Positions 25,153 through 33,248 of a stretch of 45,119 bases of DNA are shown in pieces. This DNA comes from Planctomycetota bacterium. Lineage in GTDB: Bacteria > Planctomycetota > Planctomycetia > Gemmatales > Gemmataceae. A program made the translations under genes and the position numbers. The stretch is taken from contig JAKBCS010000028.1 in the NCBI GenBank assembly GCA_021807595.1, positions 1 through 45,119 on the forward strand. The letters are read 5' to 3'. A model generated the notes under the pieces. That model saw nothing but the letters and a program-made list of their open reading frames with translations. It did not search any database and was not told the DNA's origin. Every line of letters begins with the position of its first letter. Position 1 is the stretch's first letter.

Positions 25153-26091
25153 ATGAGGGTGACCGATATGATCGACAAGGGTTGGATCAGTATGCTCGTG
25201 TTTCTACTGACGAGCGGACTGATATTGGGCTTCTTCATGTGGCGCAACCGCGATCTCTTATTGACGAAGGCGCGCATGCGCGGTCTGGGCGCTGCCCCGC
25301 GCGACCGTCCGGCGAGTCATGGACTGGGGAAACGGCTGCTATCCAGACTGCCCGACATGGGTACTCCGTTGCTGCCGACCACCGAGGAGCAACGAACGCG
25401 GTTGCGACAACGCCTCATTGAAGCCGGCATCTACGATACGAACGCCTTGGCCTTGATCCTCAGCCTCAAAATGCTTTTGATGGCCGGGCCTTTGATTCTG
25501 TCGATCGTCTTGTCCGCAACCGGGACGCTGTCGCCGATTCGTGCGATGATAGCCGGCGCGCTCGGATTGGGGCTGGGTATGATCGCGCCGGGGATGTGGC
25601 TCGACTATCGAAAGAAGGCTCGACAAAGCAGTCTTCGCCGCGCACTGCCGGACGCCCTGGACATGCTCGTGTTGTGTCTGGAGGGCGGCGTCAGCCTGAA
25701 CGCGGCCATGCAGCGCGTCACGGCCGAATTGCACTCGGCTCATCCGCTGTTGGGCATAGAGATGGATCTCGTGCAGCGCGAAATGATGTTGGGTGTGTCC
25801 GCCGGAGAGGGATTGCAAAAACTCGCCGCGCGCAGCGATCTCGACGATCTGCGCCACCTCGCCTCCGTCGTGTTGCAAAGCGAACGCTATGGGGCCAGTG
25901 TCGTCAAGGCGCTGCGCATTCACGCCGACACCTTGCGCCAACAACGCCAGCAGCGCGCCGAAGAGATGGCGCAAAAGGCGTCCGTCAAGATCCTATTTCC
26001 GACGCTGCTGTGTATCTTCCCAGCCGTTTTTATCGTTATTATCGGCCCTGCAGCCTTTCAACTCGCGGCCATCTTTTCGCGCATGAAATGA
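25153..26091 (+). CDS. tadC: TadC-like inner-membrane platform protein
   Basis: A 312-residue T2SSF-domain protein with hydrophobic segments near 15-32, 110-160 and at the C-terminus (LLCIFPAVFIVIIGPAAFQ). The F-domain signature reads LPDALDMLVLCLEGGVSLN and LASVVLQSERYGASVVKAL. The frame is open back to 25066, but that part overlaps tadB; the ATG at 25153 has GAAGGG 6 nt upstream and is preferred. The stop at 26089-26091 overlaps the next start as ATGA, so the kinase gene is translationally coupled to tadC. Role: partner of TadB in the membrane platform of the Tad pilus. Confidence 0.9.
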   Translation: MRVTDMIDKGWISMLVFLLTSGLILGFFMWRNRDLLLTKARMRGLGAAPRDRPASHGLGKRLLSRLPDMGTPLLPTTEEQRTRLRQRLIEAGIYDTNALALILSLKMLLMAGPLILSIVLSATGTLSPIRAMIAGALGLGLGMIAPGMWLDYRKKARQSSLRRALPDALDMLVLCLEGGVSLNAAMQRVTAELHSAHPLLGIEMDLVQREMMLGVSAGEGLQKLAARSDLDDLRHLASVVLQSERYGASVVKALRIHADTLRQQRQQRAEEMAQKASVKILFPTLLCIFPAVFIVIIGPAAFQLAAIFSRMK

Positions 26092-28217
26092 CTCCACCTC
26101 GATCGGGGAGGGTTGCGTTCTATACTCGTATTGAAGCGGCGAGTGGAGGTGCGTTGACGAAGCGCGTACTTGCCCCAGTCTCCGAATGCGAGGAACTCGT
26201 CGTGGATCACGTCGACTTCATCGAGCGTTTGCGGCAAAGCCATCTGCTTTCCCAGTCTCAATGCGAGCAAGTGGTGCAGCGCTTCGCCGGTGCGACTCCT
26301 TCGGCAAGCTCGGCCGAGGCGCTTGTGGAAGAAGGCATCTTGACGCCCTTTCAGTTCCGCCACCTGATCTCCGACGACGCCCAGCCTCTGAACCTGGGAC
26401 AATATCGACTGCTCGACGAAGTGGGGCGAGGCGGCATGGGTCGCGTCTTCAAAGCGCTGCACACCATCATGGACCGCGTTGTCGCCGTCAAAGTCATTTC
26501 GTCGGACTTGGTACGCGATCCCGTCGCCGTGGCATGGTTTCGTCGAGAAGTTCGCGCCTGTACCCAATTGGCACATCCGAATATCGTCATGGCCTACGAC
26601 GCCAACGAGGCGGAGGGGCTGCACTTTCTCGTCATGGAGTACGTCCACGGCATAACTCTCGACGCTTTAGTGAAACAATTTGGACCGTTGCCGATCCCTT
26701 ATACCTGTGCTTTGATGTGTCAGGTCGCGCGAGGTTTGCAGCACGCCCACATAAAAGGCTTGGTGCATCGAGACATCAAGCCCGGCAATCTGCTGATTCC
26801 CTTTTCCGAAAGCGAGCGGCTGCCCGACGTCTTGGTAAAGATTCTCGACTTCGGCTTGGCGCGCCTGCAAGGCAAAACCAAGGGCGACACCATCGCGCTG
26901 CGAGGCGAAACCGGCGTCTTGGGCACACCGGATTACATCGCTCCGGAACAATCTCGCGACATCCACGCCGCCGACATTCGCTCCGATCTCTACAGTTTGG
27001 GATGCGCGTTCTACTTCGCCTTGACTGGCCGTGTGCCGTACCCCGGCGAAAACGCGCTGGAGAAACTCCTCAAACATCTGACGGAGGTGGCGGAGCCGGT
27101 GGAACGGGCGCGCCCCGATGTGCCGCCGAGGATCGCGGCTCTGGTGCGGCGTCTGATGGCCAAAGATCCCACCGTTCGACCGCAAACGCCCGCCGAAGTG
27201 GTCGAAGAGCTTGACGCCTGGAAGGCAGAGCCTTCGGCTCTCCCGTCCGGAGATTCAATCCCCAAGCGTCCGCCGTGGCTGTCGCCGCCTACATACCATG
27301 CCTCCGACCGGCCCGTGACTTCGCCTTCGCCTGAGCATACTTCGCATTTCGACAAGATCGAAGTATTCGCACCTTCGCGGCGTGAAAACGAGCCGACGGA
27401 CTTCGCGTGCCTCGCCGCCGAGTCTCCCAAAGATTGGGACGGCGAAGCCGTCAAGAATAACAAACGCCGCGAGACGCGCGATACGCTCTCGATCTCTCAG
27501 CCCGAAGACACCGAAGCTGCCACCGCCGAGGCGCTATCGGGACGGTTCGCTTGCGAGTCCAGAGGCCGCGACGATTCCGACGCCACACAATTAGAAATGC
27601 CGTCGACGCCCACCGACGAAATCGTATCCTGCGATCCGCCGCCACCGATCGATCCAGACGTCCGCCGCCTGTGGAGAGAATGGACTGCATTCGTGCAAAC
27701 GATTCTCTCAGGGCGCGAACCGTCGGGTACCGATACCCAAGCGTATCGATCCTTTCACACCTCGTTACTTCAAGCCTGTCGTCGAGCAACCGAAACCTGT
27801 TCCCATCCCGAACGGCGCGCCTTCTACGAAGAGTGCTTGTCGATCGCGCAACCGTGGTTCAAATTGCAATCGTTCGCCCTCGCCGATCCGATTCTCCTCG
27901 ACTCTTTATTGCGGAGATGTCAACAGATTGTACTCGAACTGAACCAAGGGAGTTCGCCCTGGACGCTCCGCGAAGTTCTCGCCTGGACCTCGTTTGTGCT
28001 GAATCTTCTCGCAGCGGGGGTGTGGTATTGGTTCGCGGGTAGGCCACGTCTGCCGGCACTACTGCGTCTCTTCGAATGGAATTTCTCGCCTTTGTCGCTG
28101 CGCTCTCTGTGGGCATACCTGCAAATCCATCCCTCGCTCTGGATGGGTCTGGTCTTTCCGCTCGTCTTTTTGTTCACTCTCGCCTTCGTGCGGCGCTCCA
28201 CGCGCATGGAGCCGTAG
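26088..28217 (+). CDS. Membrane-anchored Ser/Thr protein kinase coupled to the tad operon
   Basis: A 709-residue protein. Residues 40-100 contain the planctomycete pre-kinase segment (ALVEEGILTPFQFRHL); the kinase domain (about 104-385) is complete: GRGGMG (113-118), VAVK with K135, HRDIKPGN with D229, DFG 254-256, and APE 285-287. A Pro/Ser-rich linker and a helical region follow, then two membrane helices near 632-650 and 684-701 at the C-terminus. The start is the ATG at 26088, overlapping the tadC stop as ATGA; a TTG at 26154 behind GGAGG is an alternative that would shorten the N-terminus by 22 residues. The frame is open much further upstream inside tadC, but that is shadow. The coupling suggests it phosphorylates part of the Tad machine or its regulator; this is inference. 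Confidence 0.88.
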   Translation: MTPPRSGRVAFYTRIEAASGGALTKRVLAPVSECEELVVDHVDFIERLRQSHLLSQSQCEQVVQRFAGATPSASSAEALVEEGILTPFQFRHLISDDAQPLNLGQYRLLDEVGRGGMGRVFKALHTIMDRVVAVKVISSDLVRDPVAVAWFRREVRACTQLAHPNIVMAYDANEAEGLHFLVMEYVHGITLDALVKQFGPLPIPYTCALMCQVARGLQHAHIKGLVHRDIKPGNLLIPFSESERLPDVLVKILDFGLARLQGKTKGDTIALRGETGVLGTPDYIAPEQSRDIHAADIRSDLYSLGCAFYFALTGRVPYPGENALEKLLKHLTEVAEPVERARPDVPPRIAALVRRLMAKDPTVRPQTPAEVVEELDAWKAEPSALPSGDSIPKRPPWLSPPTYHASDRPVTSPSPEHTSHFDKIEVFAPSRRENEPTDFACLAAESPKDWDGEAVKNNKRRETRDTLSISQPEDTEAATAEALSGRFACESRGRDDSDATQLEMPSTPTDEIVSCDPPPPIDPDVRRLWREWTAFVQTILSGREPSGTDTQAYRSFHTSLLQACRRATETCSHPERRAFYEECLSIAQPWFKLQSFALADPILLDSLLRRCQQIVLELNQGSSPWTLREVLAWTSFVLNLLAAGVWYWFAGRPRLPALLRLFEWNFSPLSLRSLWAYLQIHPSLWMGLVFPLVFLFTLAFVRRSTRMEP

Positions 28218-28232
28218 CAGCGGTTCGGCGCT

Positions 28233-28270
28233 ATTCCCCTCCCTCCTGAGTCCGCGGAAGAGGGGAGAAT
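28233..28270 (+). terminator. Hairpin after the Ser/Thr kinase gene
   Basis: ATTCCCCTC (28233-28241) pairs with GAGGGGAGAAT (28260-28270) with a 2-nt bulge, starting 15 nt after the kinase stop. The loop side contains CTCCTGAGTCCG, similar to the core CTCCCCTGAGTAC of the repeat at 41142-41157. No T tract. Terminator or degraded repeat copy. Confidence 0.4.
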
Positions 28271-28408
28271 CCGACAGTTGCATCTATCCCGTTCCATGCA
28301 CCCAACGACAACCGGCAAGGCTTCGTCTCGTCGCGGTCGCGGGCTTCTGCCTGCCAAGAGTATCAACTCATAAGATAACGCAATTCATCCGCAGAAGGAG
28401 GAGACGTT

Positions 28409-31400
28409 ATGCCGTTCGAGAAAGTGGAGACGCAGCAAGTAGATTTCCCGGCCCTGGAGCGCGCCGTGCTGGCGCTTTGGCAGCGCATCGATGCGTTTGA
28501 GAAGCTGCGCGAGAAGAACCGGACTGGTCCGCGTTGGTCGTTTCTCGACGGCCCCATCACGGCCAACAATCCGATGGGAGTGCATCACGCCTGGGGACGG
28601 ACCTATAAAGATGCCTTTCAGCGCTACCACGCCATGAACGGCAAGCAGCTGCGCTATCAGAACGGCTTCGATTGTCAGGGTTTGTGGGTCGAAGTCGAGG
28701 TCGAAAAAGAGCTGAAGCTGAAATCGAAGCGCGACATCGAGAACCTCGTGCCCGGCGATGCCTTCGCCAGCATCGACCATTTCGTGCAACAGTGCAAACA
28801 GCGCGTCGATACGTTTGCCCGCGTGCAGACGGAACAGTCGATCCGTCTGGGCTATTGGATGGATTGGGACCGCGACGAAGATTGGGCCAAACCCGCGGGC
28901 GAGCGGCGCAGCTATTTCACCATGTCCGACGAAAACAACTACAGCATTTGGACGTTTCTCAAGAAATGCCACAATCGCGGTCTTGTATATCGCGGATACG
29001 ATGCCATGCCCTGGTGTCCGCGCTGCTCGGTCGGACTCAGTCAGATGGAAATGGCCGAAGGCTATCAACTCGTGGCCCATCGAGCCGTGTTCGTGCGTCT
29101 TCCATTGCGAGATCGGAGCAACGAAAACCTGCTCGTTTGGACGACGACGCCGTGGACGCTGAGCAGCAACGTCGCCGCTGCCGTTAATCCAGAGTTAACG
29201 TATCTCAAAGTGTCTTACAAAGATCAATTGTACTACATGGCCAAGGGAGCCTTCACGGCGCAGCGGCTCGAAGAACAGTGGAAGAAGAAAGAATGGGTCG
29301 AGGGCGTGCCGAAGCTGACCTCGCTGGAGCAGCATTTCAAATCGAAGGGTGGCTACGAGATCGTCGGGGAAGTCAAGGGAGCCGACATGATCGGTTGGTC
29401 TTACGATGGTCCGTTCGACGAACTGACGGCGGCGTGCGAAGCCGCCGCGCGCCATCGCGTCATCGCTTGGAAAGATGTCGGCGAGACGGAAGGCACGGGT
29501 ATCGTTCACATCGCGCCGGGCTGCGGTAAAGAAGACTTTCATCTGGGCAAAGCGCAAGGTCTGCCCTCTGTCGCGCCGCTCGACGAATACGGCGTGTTTC
29601 TACCTGGATTCGGCGATTTATCGGGTAAAGCCGCCGTCGATCCCAAGACGACCGATTGGATTCTCGAGAATCTACAACAAAAGGGAGTGCTATTTGCGGT
29701 TGAGAAGTATCCGCACAGCTACCCGCACTGTTGGCGCTGCAAGACGGAGTTACTGTTTCGTCTCGTCGAAGAATGGTTCATCGACATGAAATGGCGCGAA
29801 GAGATCAAGCGCGTCGTCGAACGAGTGACCTTCTTGCCGGAGTCGATCAACGGCAAAGCGCGCGAGTTGGATTGGCTGACGAACATGGGCGATTGGATGA
29901 TCTCCAAGAAGCGCTTTTGGGGTCTGGCGCTGCCGATCTGGGTCGATGAGCAGACCGGCGATTTTGAAGTTATCGGATCGCTGGAGGAGTTAAAAGAGCG
30001 CGCCGTCGAAGGTTGGGAGAAGTTCGAGGGACATACGCCGCATCGACCGTGGATCGACTTGGTGAAGATCCGCAATCCGAAGACGGGAAATACGATGTCG
30101 CGCATCCCCGATGTCGGCAATCCCTGGCTCGATGCCGGCATCGTGCCGTTCTCGACGATGGGCTACAACAGGGACCGTGCCGAGTGGGAGAACTGGTTTC
30201 CCGCCGACTTCATCACCGAGAGCTTCCCCGGCCAGTTCCGCAACTGGTTCTACGCCATCCTGGCCATGAGTACGATGATGGAGGATCGTCCGCCGATGAA
30301 TACGCTGCTCGGCCACGCCTTGGTGCGCGACCAATGGGACCGACCCATGCACAAATCGGCTGGCAACTCGATCCCCTTCGAGGGAGCAGCCGACGAAGGC
30401 TACGATTTGAAAGATCCCAAAGGTAAGGTGGGGCATTATCCCCCCTTGGGTGCCGACCTGTGCCGCTGGATGTACAGCCGACACAATCCGGCGAACAATC
30501 TCGACTTCGGCCCCGAACCGGCGGACGAGTTGCGCGGCAAGTTTATCCTCAAACTGTGGAACGTCTACGGCTTCTTCTGCAACTACGCTCGGCTCGATGG
30601 CTTCGATCCGTCTTCGTCGCCTGTACCGTTGAACGAACGAACGGATCTCGACCGCTGGATTCTCTCGGATTTACAGGGGCTGATCCGCACCGCCCGCACG
30701 GCGTTCGAGAACTACAACTTGATGGCGTTCTGCTTGGAGGCGGAGCGATTCGTCGATGACAAGTTGAGCAACTGGTATGTGCGCCGCAACCGCCGTCGCT
30801 TTTGGAAGAGCGAACACGGCACCGACAAGCAGGCCGCCTATCAAACGCTGTACACGGTGCTGTTGTCGCTGGCGAAACTGTTCGCGCCCATCGTGCCGTT
30901 TTTGACGGAGAAGATGTATCAGAATCTGCGCACGACCGAGCAGCCGGAGAGCGTTCATTTATGCGATTATCCCAGGGTGGACGAAACGCTCGTCGATGCG
31001 GAATTATCGGACGAGATGAACTTTCTTCTGTCGCTGGTATCGTTGGGTCTGTCGGCGCGCAACAGCGTCAAAATCAAAGTGCGGCAGCCGTTGGCCGAGA
31101 TCAAGGTACTGGCCGGGGCGGATAGCGAGGAACGCGCCGCCGTCGAACGGTTCGGCGACCAACTGCGCGAGGAGTTGAATCTAAAAAATGTGACTTTACA
31201 CGATCCCGAATGGGGGCCACTGCTGACGCCGGAAGTAAAGCCGAACGTGAAGACGTTAGGCCCGAAATTCGGATCGCGTCTGAAGCAAGTCGTCTCGGCC
31301 ATCGCGGGGGCGGATGCCGCGTATCTGGCGGCGAAGGTACGGGCGGGCGATACGACGGAATTAACCCTCGACGGCGATTCGATCCAGCTGGAACCCGCCG

Positions 31401-31780
31401 ATCTCGTCGTCTCGATGAAGGCGGAGGAGGGATGGTTCGGCATCGTCTCCGGCGACGCGCAAGTTGCCCTCGATACCCGCATCACCGAAGAATTGTCCCT
31501 TGAAGGCACCGCCCGCGATGTAGTGCGCCACATTCAGGATCAACGCAAGGAAGCGAATCTGCAAATGGAAGATCGGATCGTGATGTATTTGGGCACGGAG
31601 GCGGAGAAGCTGCGGCGAGCCATTGAGGCGCACCGCGACTACATCGCCGCCGAGACGCTGACGGTCGAATGGTCGTCCCAACCATTACCCGGAGATGGCG
31701 TGCATCGCGCCAACGTCCGGGTAGACGGCCAGGTCTTGACCCTCGAACTGTGCCCAGTACGGGGGGCGGTGCATCATTGA
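28409..31780 (+). CDS. ileS: Isoleucyl-tRNA synthetase, divergent type
   Basis: A 1123-residue class I aminoacyl-tRNA synthetase charging tRNA-Ile. The HIGH element is changed to NPMGVHHAWGR (54-64) and the KMSKS loop to MHKSAGN (M647, K649, S650). The rest matches IleRS: YQNGFDCQGLWVEVEVEKE, YDAMPWCPRCSVGLSQMEM, the editing-domain entry WTTTPWTLSS, and YPHCWRCKTELLFRLVEEWF. The C-terminal anticodon-binding region is long and has a ValRS/IleRS-like end. The start ATG at 28409 has a strong AAGGAGGAG about 6 nt upstream. No T-box leader is seen. This variant is found in some bacteria in place of the usual IleRS; whether a second, canonical ileS exists elsewhere cannot be seen here. Confidence 0.92.
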   Translation: MPFEKVETQQVDFPALERAVLALWQRIDAFEKLREKNRTGPRWSFLDGPITANNPMGVHHAWGRTYKDAFQRYHAMNGKQLRYQNGFDCQGLWVEVEVEKELKLKSKRDIENLVPGDAFASIDHFVQQCKQRVDTFARVQTEQSIRLGYWMDWDRDEDWAKPAGERRSYFTMSDENNYSIWTFLKKCHNRGLVYRGYDAMPWCPRCSVGLSQMEMAEGYQLVAHRAVFVRLPLRDRSNENLLVWTTTPWTLSSNVAAAVNPELTYLKVSYKDQLYYMAKGAFTAQRLEEQWKKKEWVEGVPKLTSLEQHFKSKGGYEIVGEVKGADMIGWSYDGPFDELTAACEAAARHRVIAWKDVGETEGTGIVHIAPGCGKEDFHLGKAQGLPSVAPLDEYGVFLPGFGDLSGKAAVDPKTTDWILENLQQKGVLFAVEKYPHSYPHCWRCKTELLFRLVEEWFIDMKWREEIKRVVERVTFLPESINGKARELDWLTNMGDWMISKKRFWGLALPIWVDEQTGDFEVIGSLEELKERAVEGWEKFEGHTPHRPWIDLVKIRNPKTGNTMSRIPDVGNPWLDAGIVPFSTMGYNRDRAEWENWFPADFITESFPGQFRNWFYAILAMSTMMEDRPPMNTLLGHALVRDQWDRPMHKSAGNSIPFEGAADEGYDLKDPKGKVGHYPPLGADLCRWMYSRHNPANNLDFGPEPADELRGKFILKLWNVYGFFCNYARLDGFDPSSSPVPLNERTDLDRWILSDLQGLIRTARTAFENYNLMAFCLEAERFVDDKLSNWYVRRNRRRFWKSEHGTDKQAAYQTLYTVLLSLAKLFAPIVPFLTEKMYQNLRTTEQPESVHLCDYPRVDETLVDAELSDEMNFLLSLVSLGLSARNSVKIKVRQPLAEIKVLAGADSEERAAVERFGDQLREELNLKNVTLHDPEWGPLLTPEVKPNVKTLGPKFGSRLKQVVSAIAGADAAYLAAKVRAGDTTELTLDGDSIQLEPADLVVSMKAEEGWFGIVSGDAQVALDTRITEELSLEGTARDVVRHIQDQRKEANLQMEDRIVMYLGTEAEKLRRAIEAHRDYIAAETLTVEWSSQPLPGDGVHRANVRVDGQVLTLELCPVRGAVHH

Positions 31781-31798
31781 CCTTTTCAGTTTCGCGCG

Positions 31799-33238
31799 TC
31801 AGGCGAGGATGTCTTTGAGGACGATGCCATGCACGTTGGTCAAGCGGCGTTGAATGCCGTTGTGGTAGAACGTCAGGCGTTCGTGATCGAGGCCGAGGAG
31901 GTGTAGGACGGTGGCGTGGAAGTCGTTCCAGTGAACGCGATGCTCGACGGCCTTCCAGCCGACTTCATCGGTGGCCCCGTAAGCGATGCCGTGCTTGAGT
32001 CCGGCCCCGGCCAGCCAGACCGAGAAGCCGTATTGGTTGTGATCGCGTCCCGCGCCGACCATGTTGGCAGCGGACTGAGTGAATGGAGTGCGGCCGAACT
32101 CGGTGGTACACAAGACCAAAGTCTCGTCGAGCATCCCACGACGGCGCAGGTCGCGCAGCAGCGCCGCCACGGGTTGGTCGATGCGGCGCGCTTCCTGCCC
32201 GTGGTTTGCCGCCATGTTCTCGTGGCCATCCCAGTTGCGGCGCGGACTGCCGAACGTGCCGCCCGAAAACAGTTGTACAAATCGCACCCCGCGTTCGAGG
32301 AGCCTTCGAGCCAGCAAACAGCCCCGGCCGAAGTCCGACGTTTCGGGGCGGTCCAGACCGTACATCGACTGCGTGGCCACGGTCTCGCGTTCGAGGGTTG
32401 CGGCTTCGGGCACGGCCAACTGCATCTTGGCTGCCAACTCATAACTGTGAATGCGGGCCGCGAGGGGATCGCTGGGGCCGCGTTCCTCCAAATGGTGCCG
32501 ATTCATGGATTCGAGCAATTCGCGCGTCGCGCGCTCCGCCCCGGCTTGCAGCGGACGAGCCGGGGCCAGATCGTCGAGGGGGGTACCCTTGGCGCGCAAG
32601 ACAACACCTTGATGGCGCGCGGGTAGAAAGCCGTTGCTCCAGTTTATCGCGCCGCCGGCCGGATACTCGCGCGCATCCGGCACGACGACGAAAGCAGGAA
32701 GGTTGTCCGTCTCGCAGCCCAAACCGTGGGAGAGCCACGCTCCCAAAACCGGAAAGCCGTTCAGGCGAAATCCACTGTTCTCTTGAAACGTCGCCGGAGT
32801 ATGATTCGACGTTTCCGCGTACATCGAACGAATGACGGTTAATTCGTCGGCCACTTCGGCCAGATGCGGAAACAGGTCGGACATCCAGAGACCGCTTTTG
32901 CCGCGCCGCTGGAACTCCCAATCGGGCTTACGCAATAAGCCCACCTGGCCGAAAAAGACATCGGGACGTTCTTTGGAATTGAGCGACTTGCCATGCGCTT
33001 CGATCAACTCCGGTTTATAGTCGAAGGAGTCGACGTGGCTGAGCGCGCCCACCAAGCAGATATGAATGGCGCGGCGCGCGCGCGGCGCGAAGTGAGGACC
33101 GACTCCAGCGGATCGACTTGGCGAAGCCGTGGAGAAAGCACCATCGCGGAGCAGCAGACTCGCGAGCGCGGCACTACCCAAACCGTGGCGAGTCCACGAG
33201 AAAAAATCGCGGCGGTCGAGCAAACCAACGGGGAGCAT
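31799..33238 (-). CDS. DUF1501 domain-containing exported protein
   Basis: A 479-residue protein of the DUF1501 family, distantly related to sulfatases/alkaline phosphatases. The N-terminus has a Tat-like signal, LDRRDFFSWTRHGLGSAALA (residues 8-27). Family marks include ICLVGALSHVDSFDYKP, SDLFPHLAEVADELTVIRSM, NWDGHENMAANHGQEARRID and TTEFGRTPF, with DHNQYGFSVWLAGAGLKHG near the end. It follows the PSD1 gene by 10 bp and is surely co-transcribed with it. Such DUF1501-PSD1 pairs are very common in planctomycetes, and their substrates are unknown; roles in breaking down sulfated or complex polysaccharides have been suggested. Its stop is 18 bp from the ileS stop (convergent), leaving no room for a normal terminator. 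Confidence 0.9.
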   Translation of the reverse strand: MLPVGLLDRRDFFSWTRHGLGSAALASLLLRDGAFSTASPSRSAGVGPHFAPRARRAIHICLVGALSHVDSFDYKPELIEAHGKSLNSKERPDVFFGQVGLLRKPDWEFQRRGKSGLWMSDLFPHLAEVADELTVIRSMYAETSNHTPATFQENSGFRLNGFPVLGAWLSHGLGCETDNLPAFVVVPDAREYPAGGAINWSNGFLPARHQGVVLRAKGTPLDDLAPARPLQAGAERATRELLESMNRHHLEERGPSDPLAARIHSYELAAKMQLAVPEAATLERETVATQSMYGLDRPETSDFGRGCLLARRLLERGVRFVQLFSGGTFGSPRRNWDGHENMAANHGQEARRIDQPVAALLRDLRRRGMLDETLVLCTTEFGRTPFTQSAANMVGAGRDHNQYGFSVWLAGAGLKHGIAYGATDEVGWKAVEHRVHWNDFHATVLHLLGLDHERLTFYHNGIQRRLTNVHGIVLKDILA

Positions 33239-33248
33239 GGTGCATTCC

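Noticed and set aside
25596-26087. Extension of the Ser/Thr kinase into tadC
   Set aside because: Residues are Arg-rich and lie inside the well-supported tadC gene; the ATG at 26088 makes a normal coupled start.
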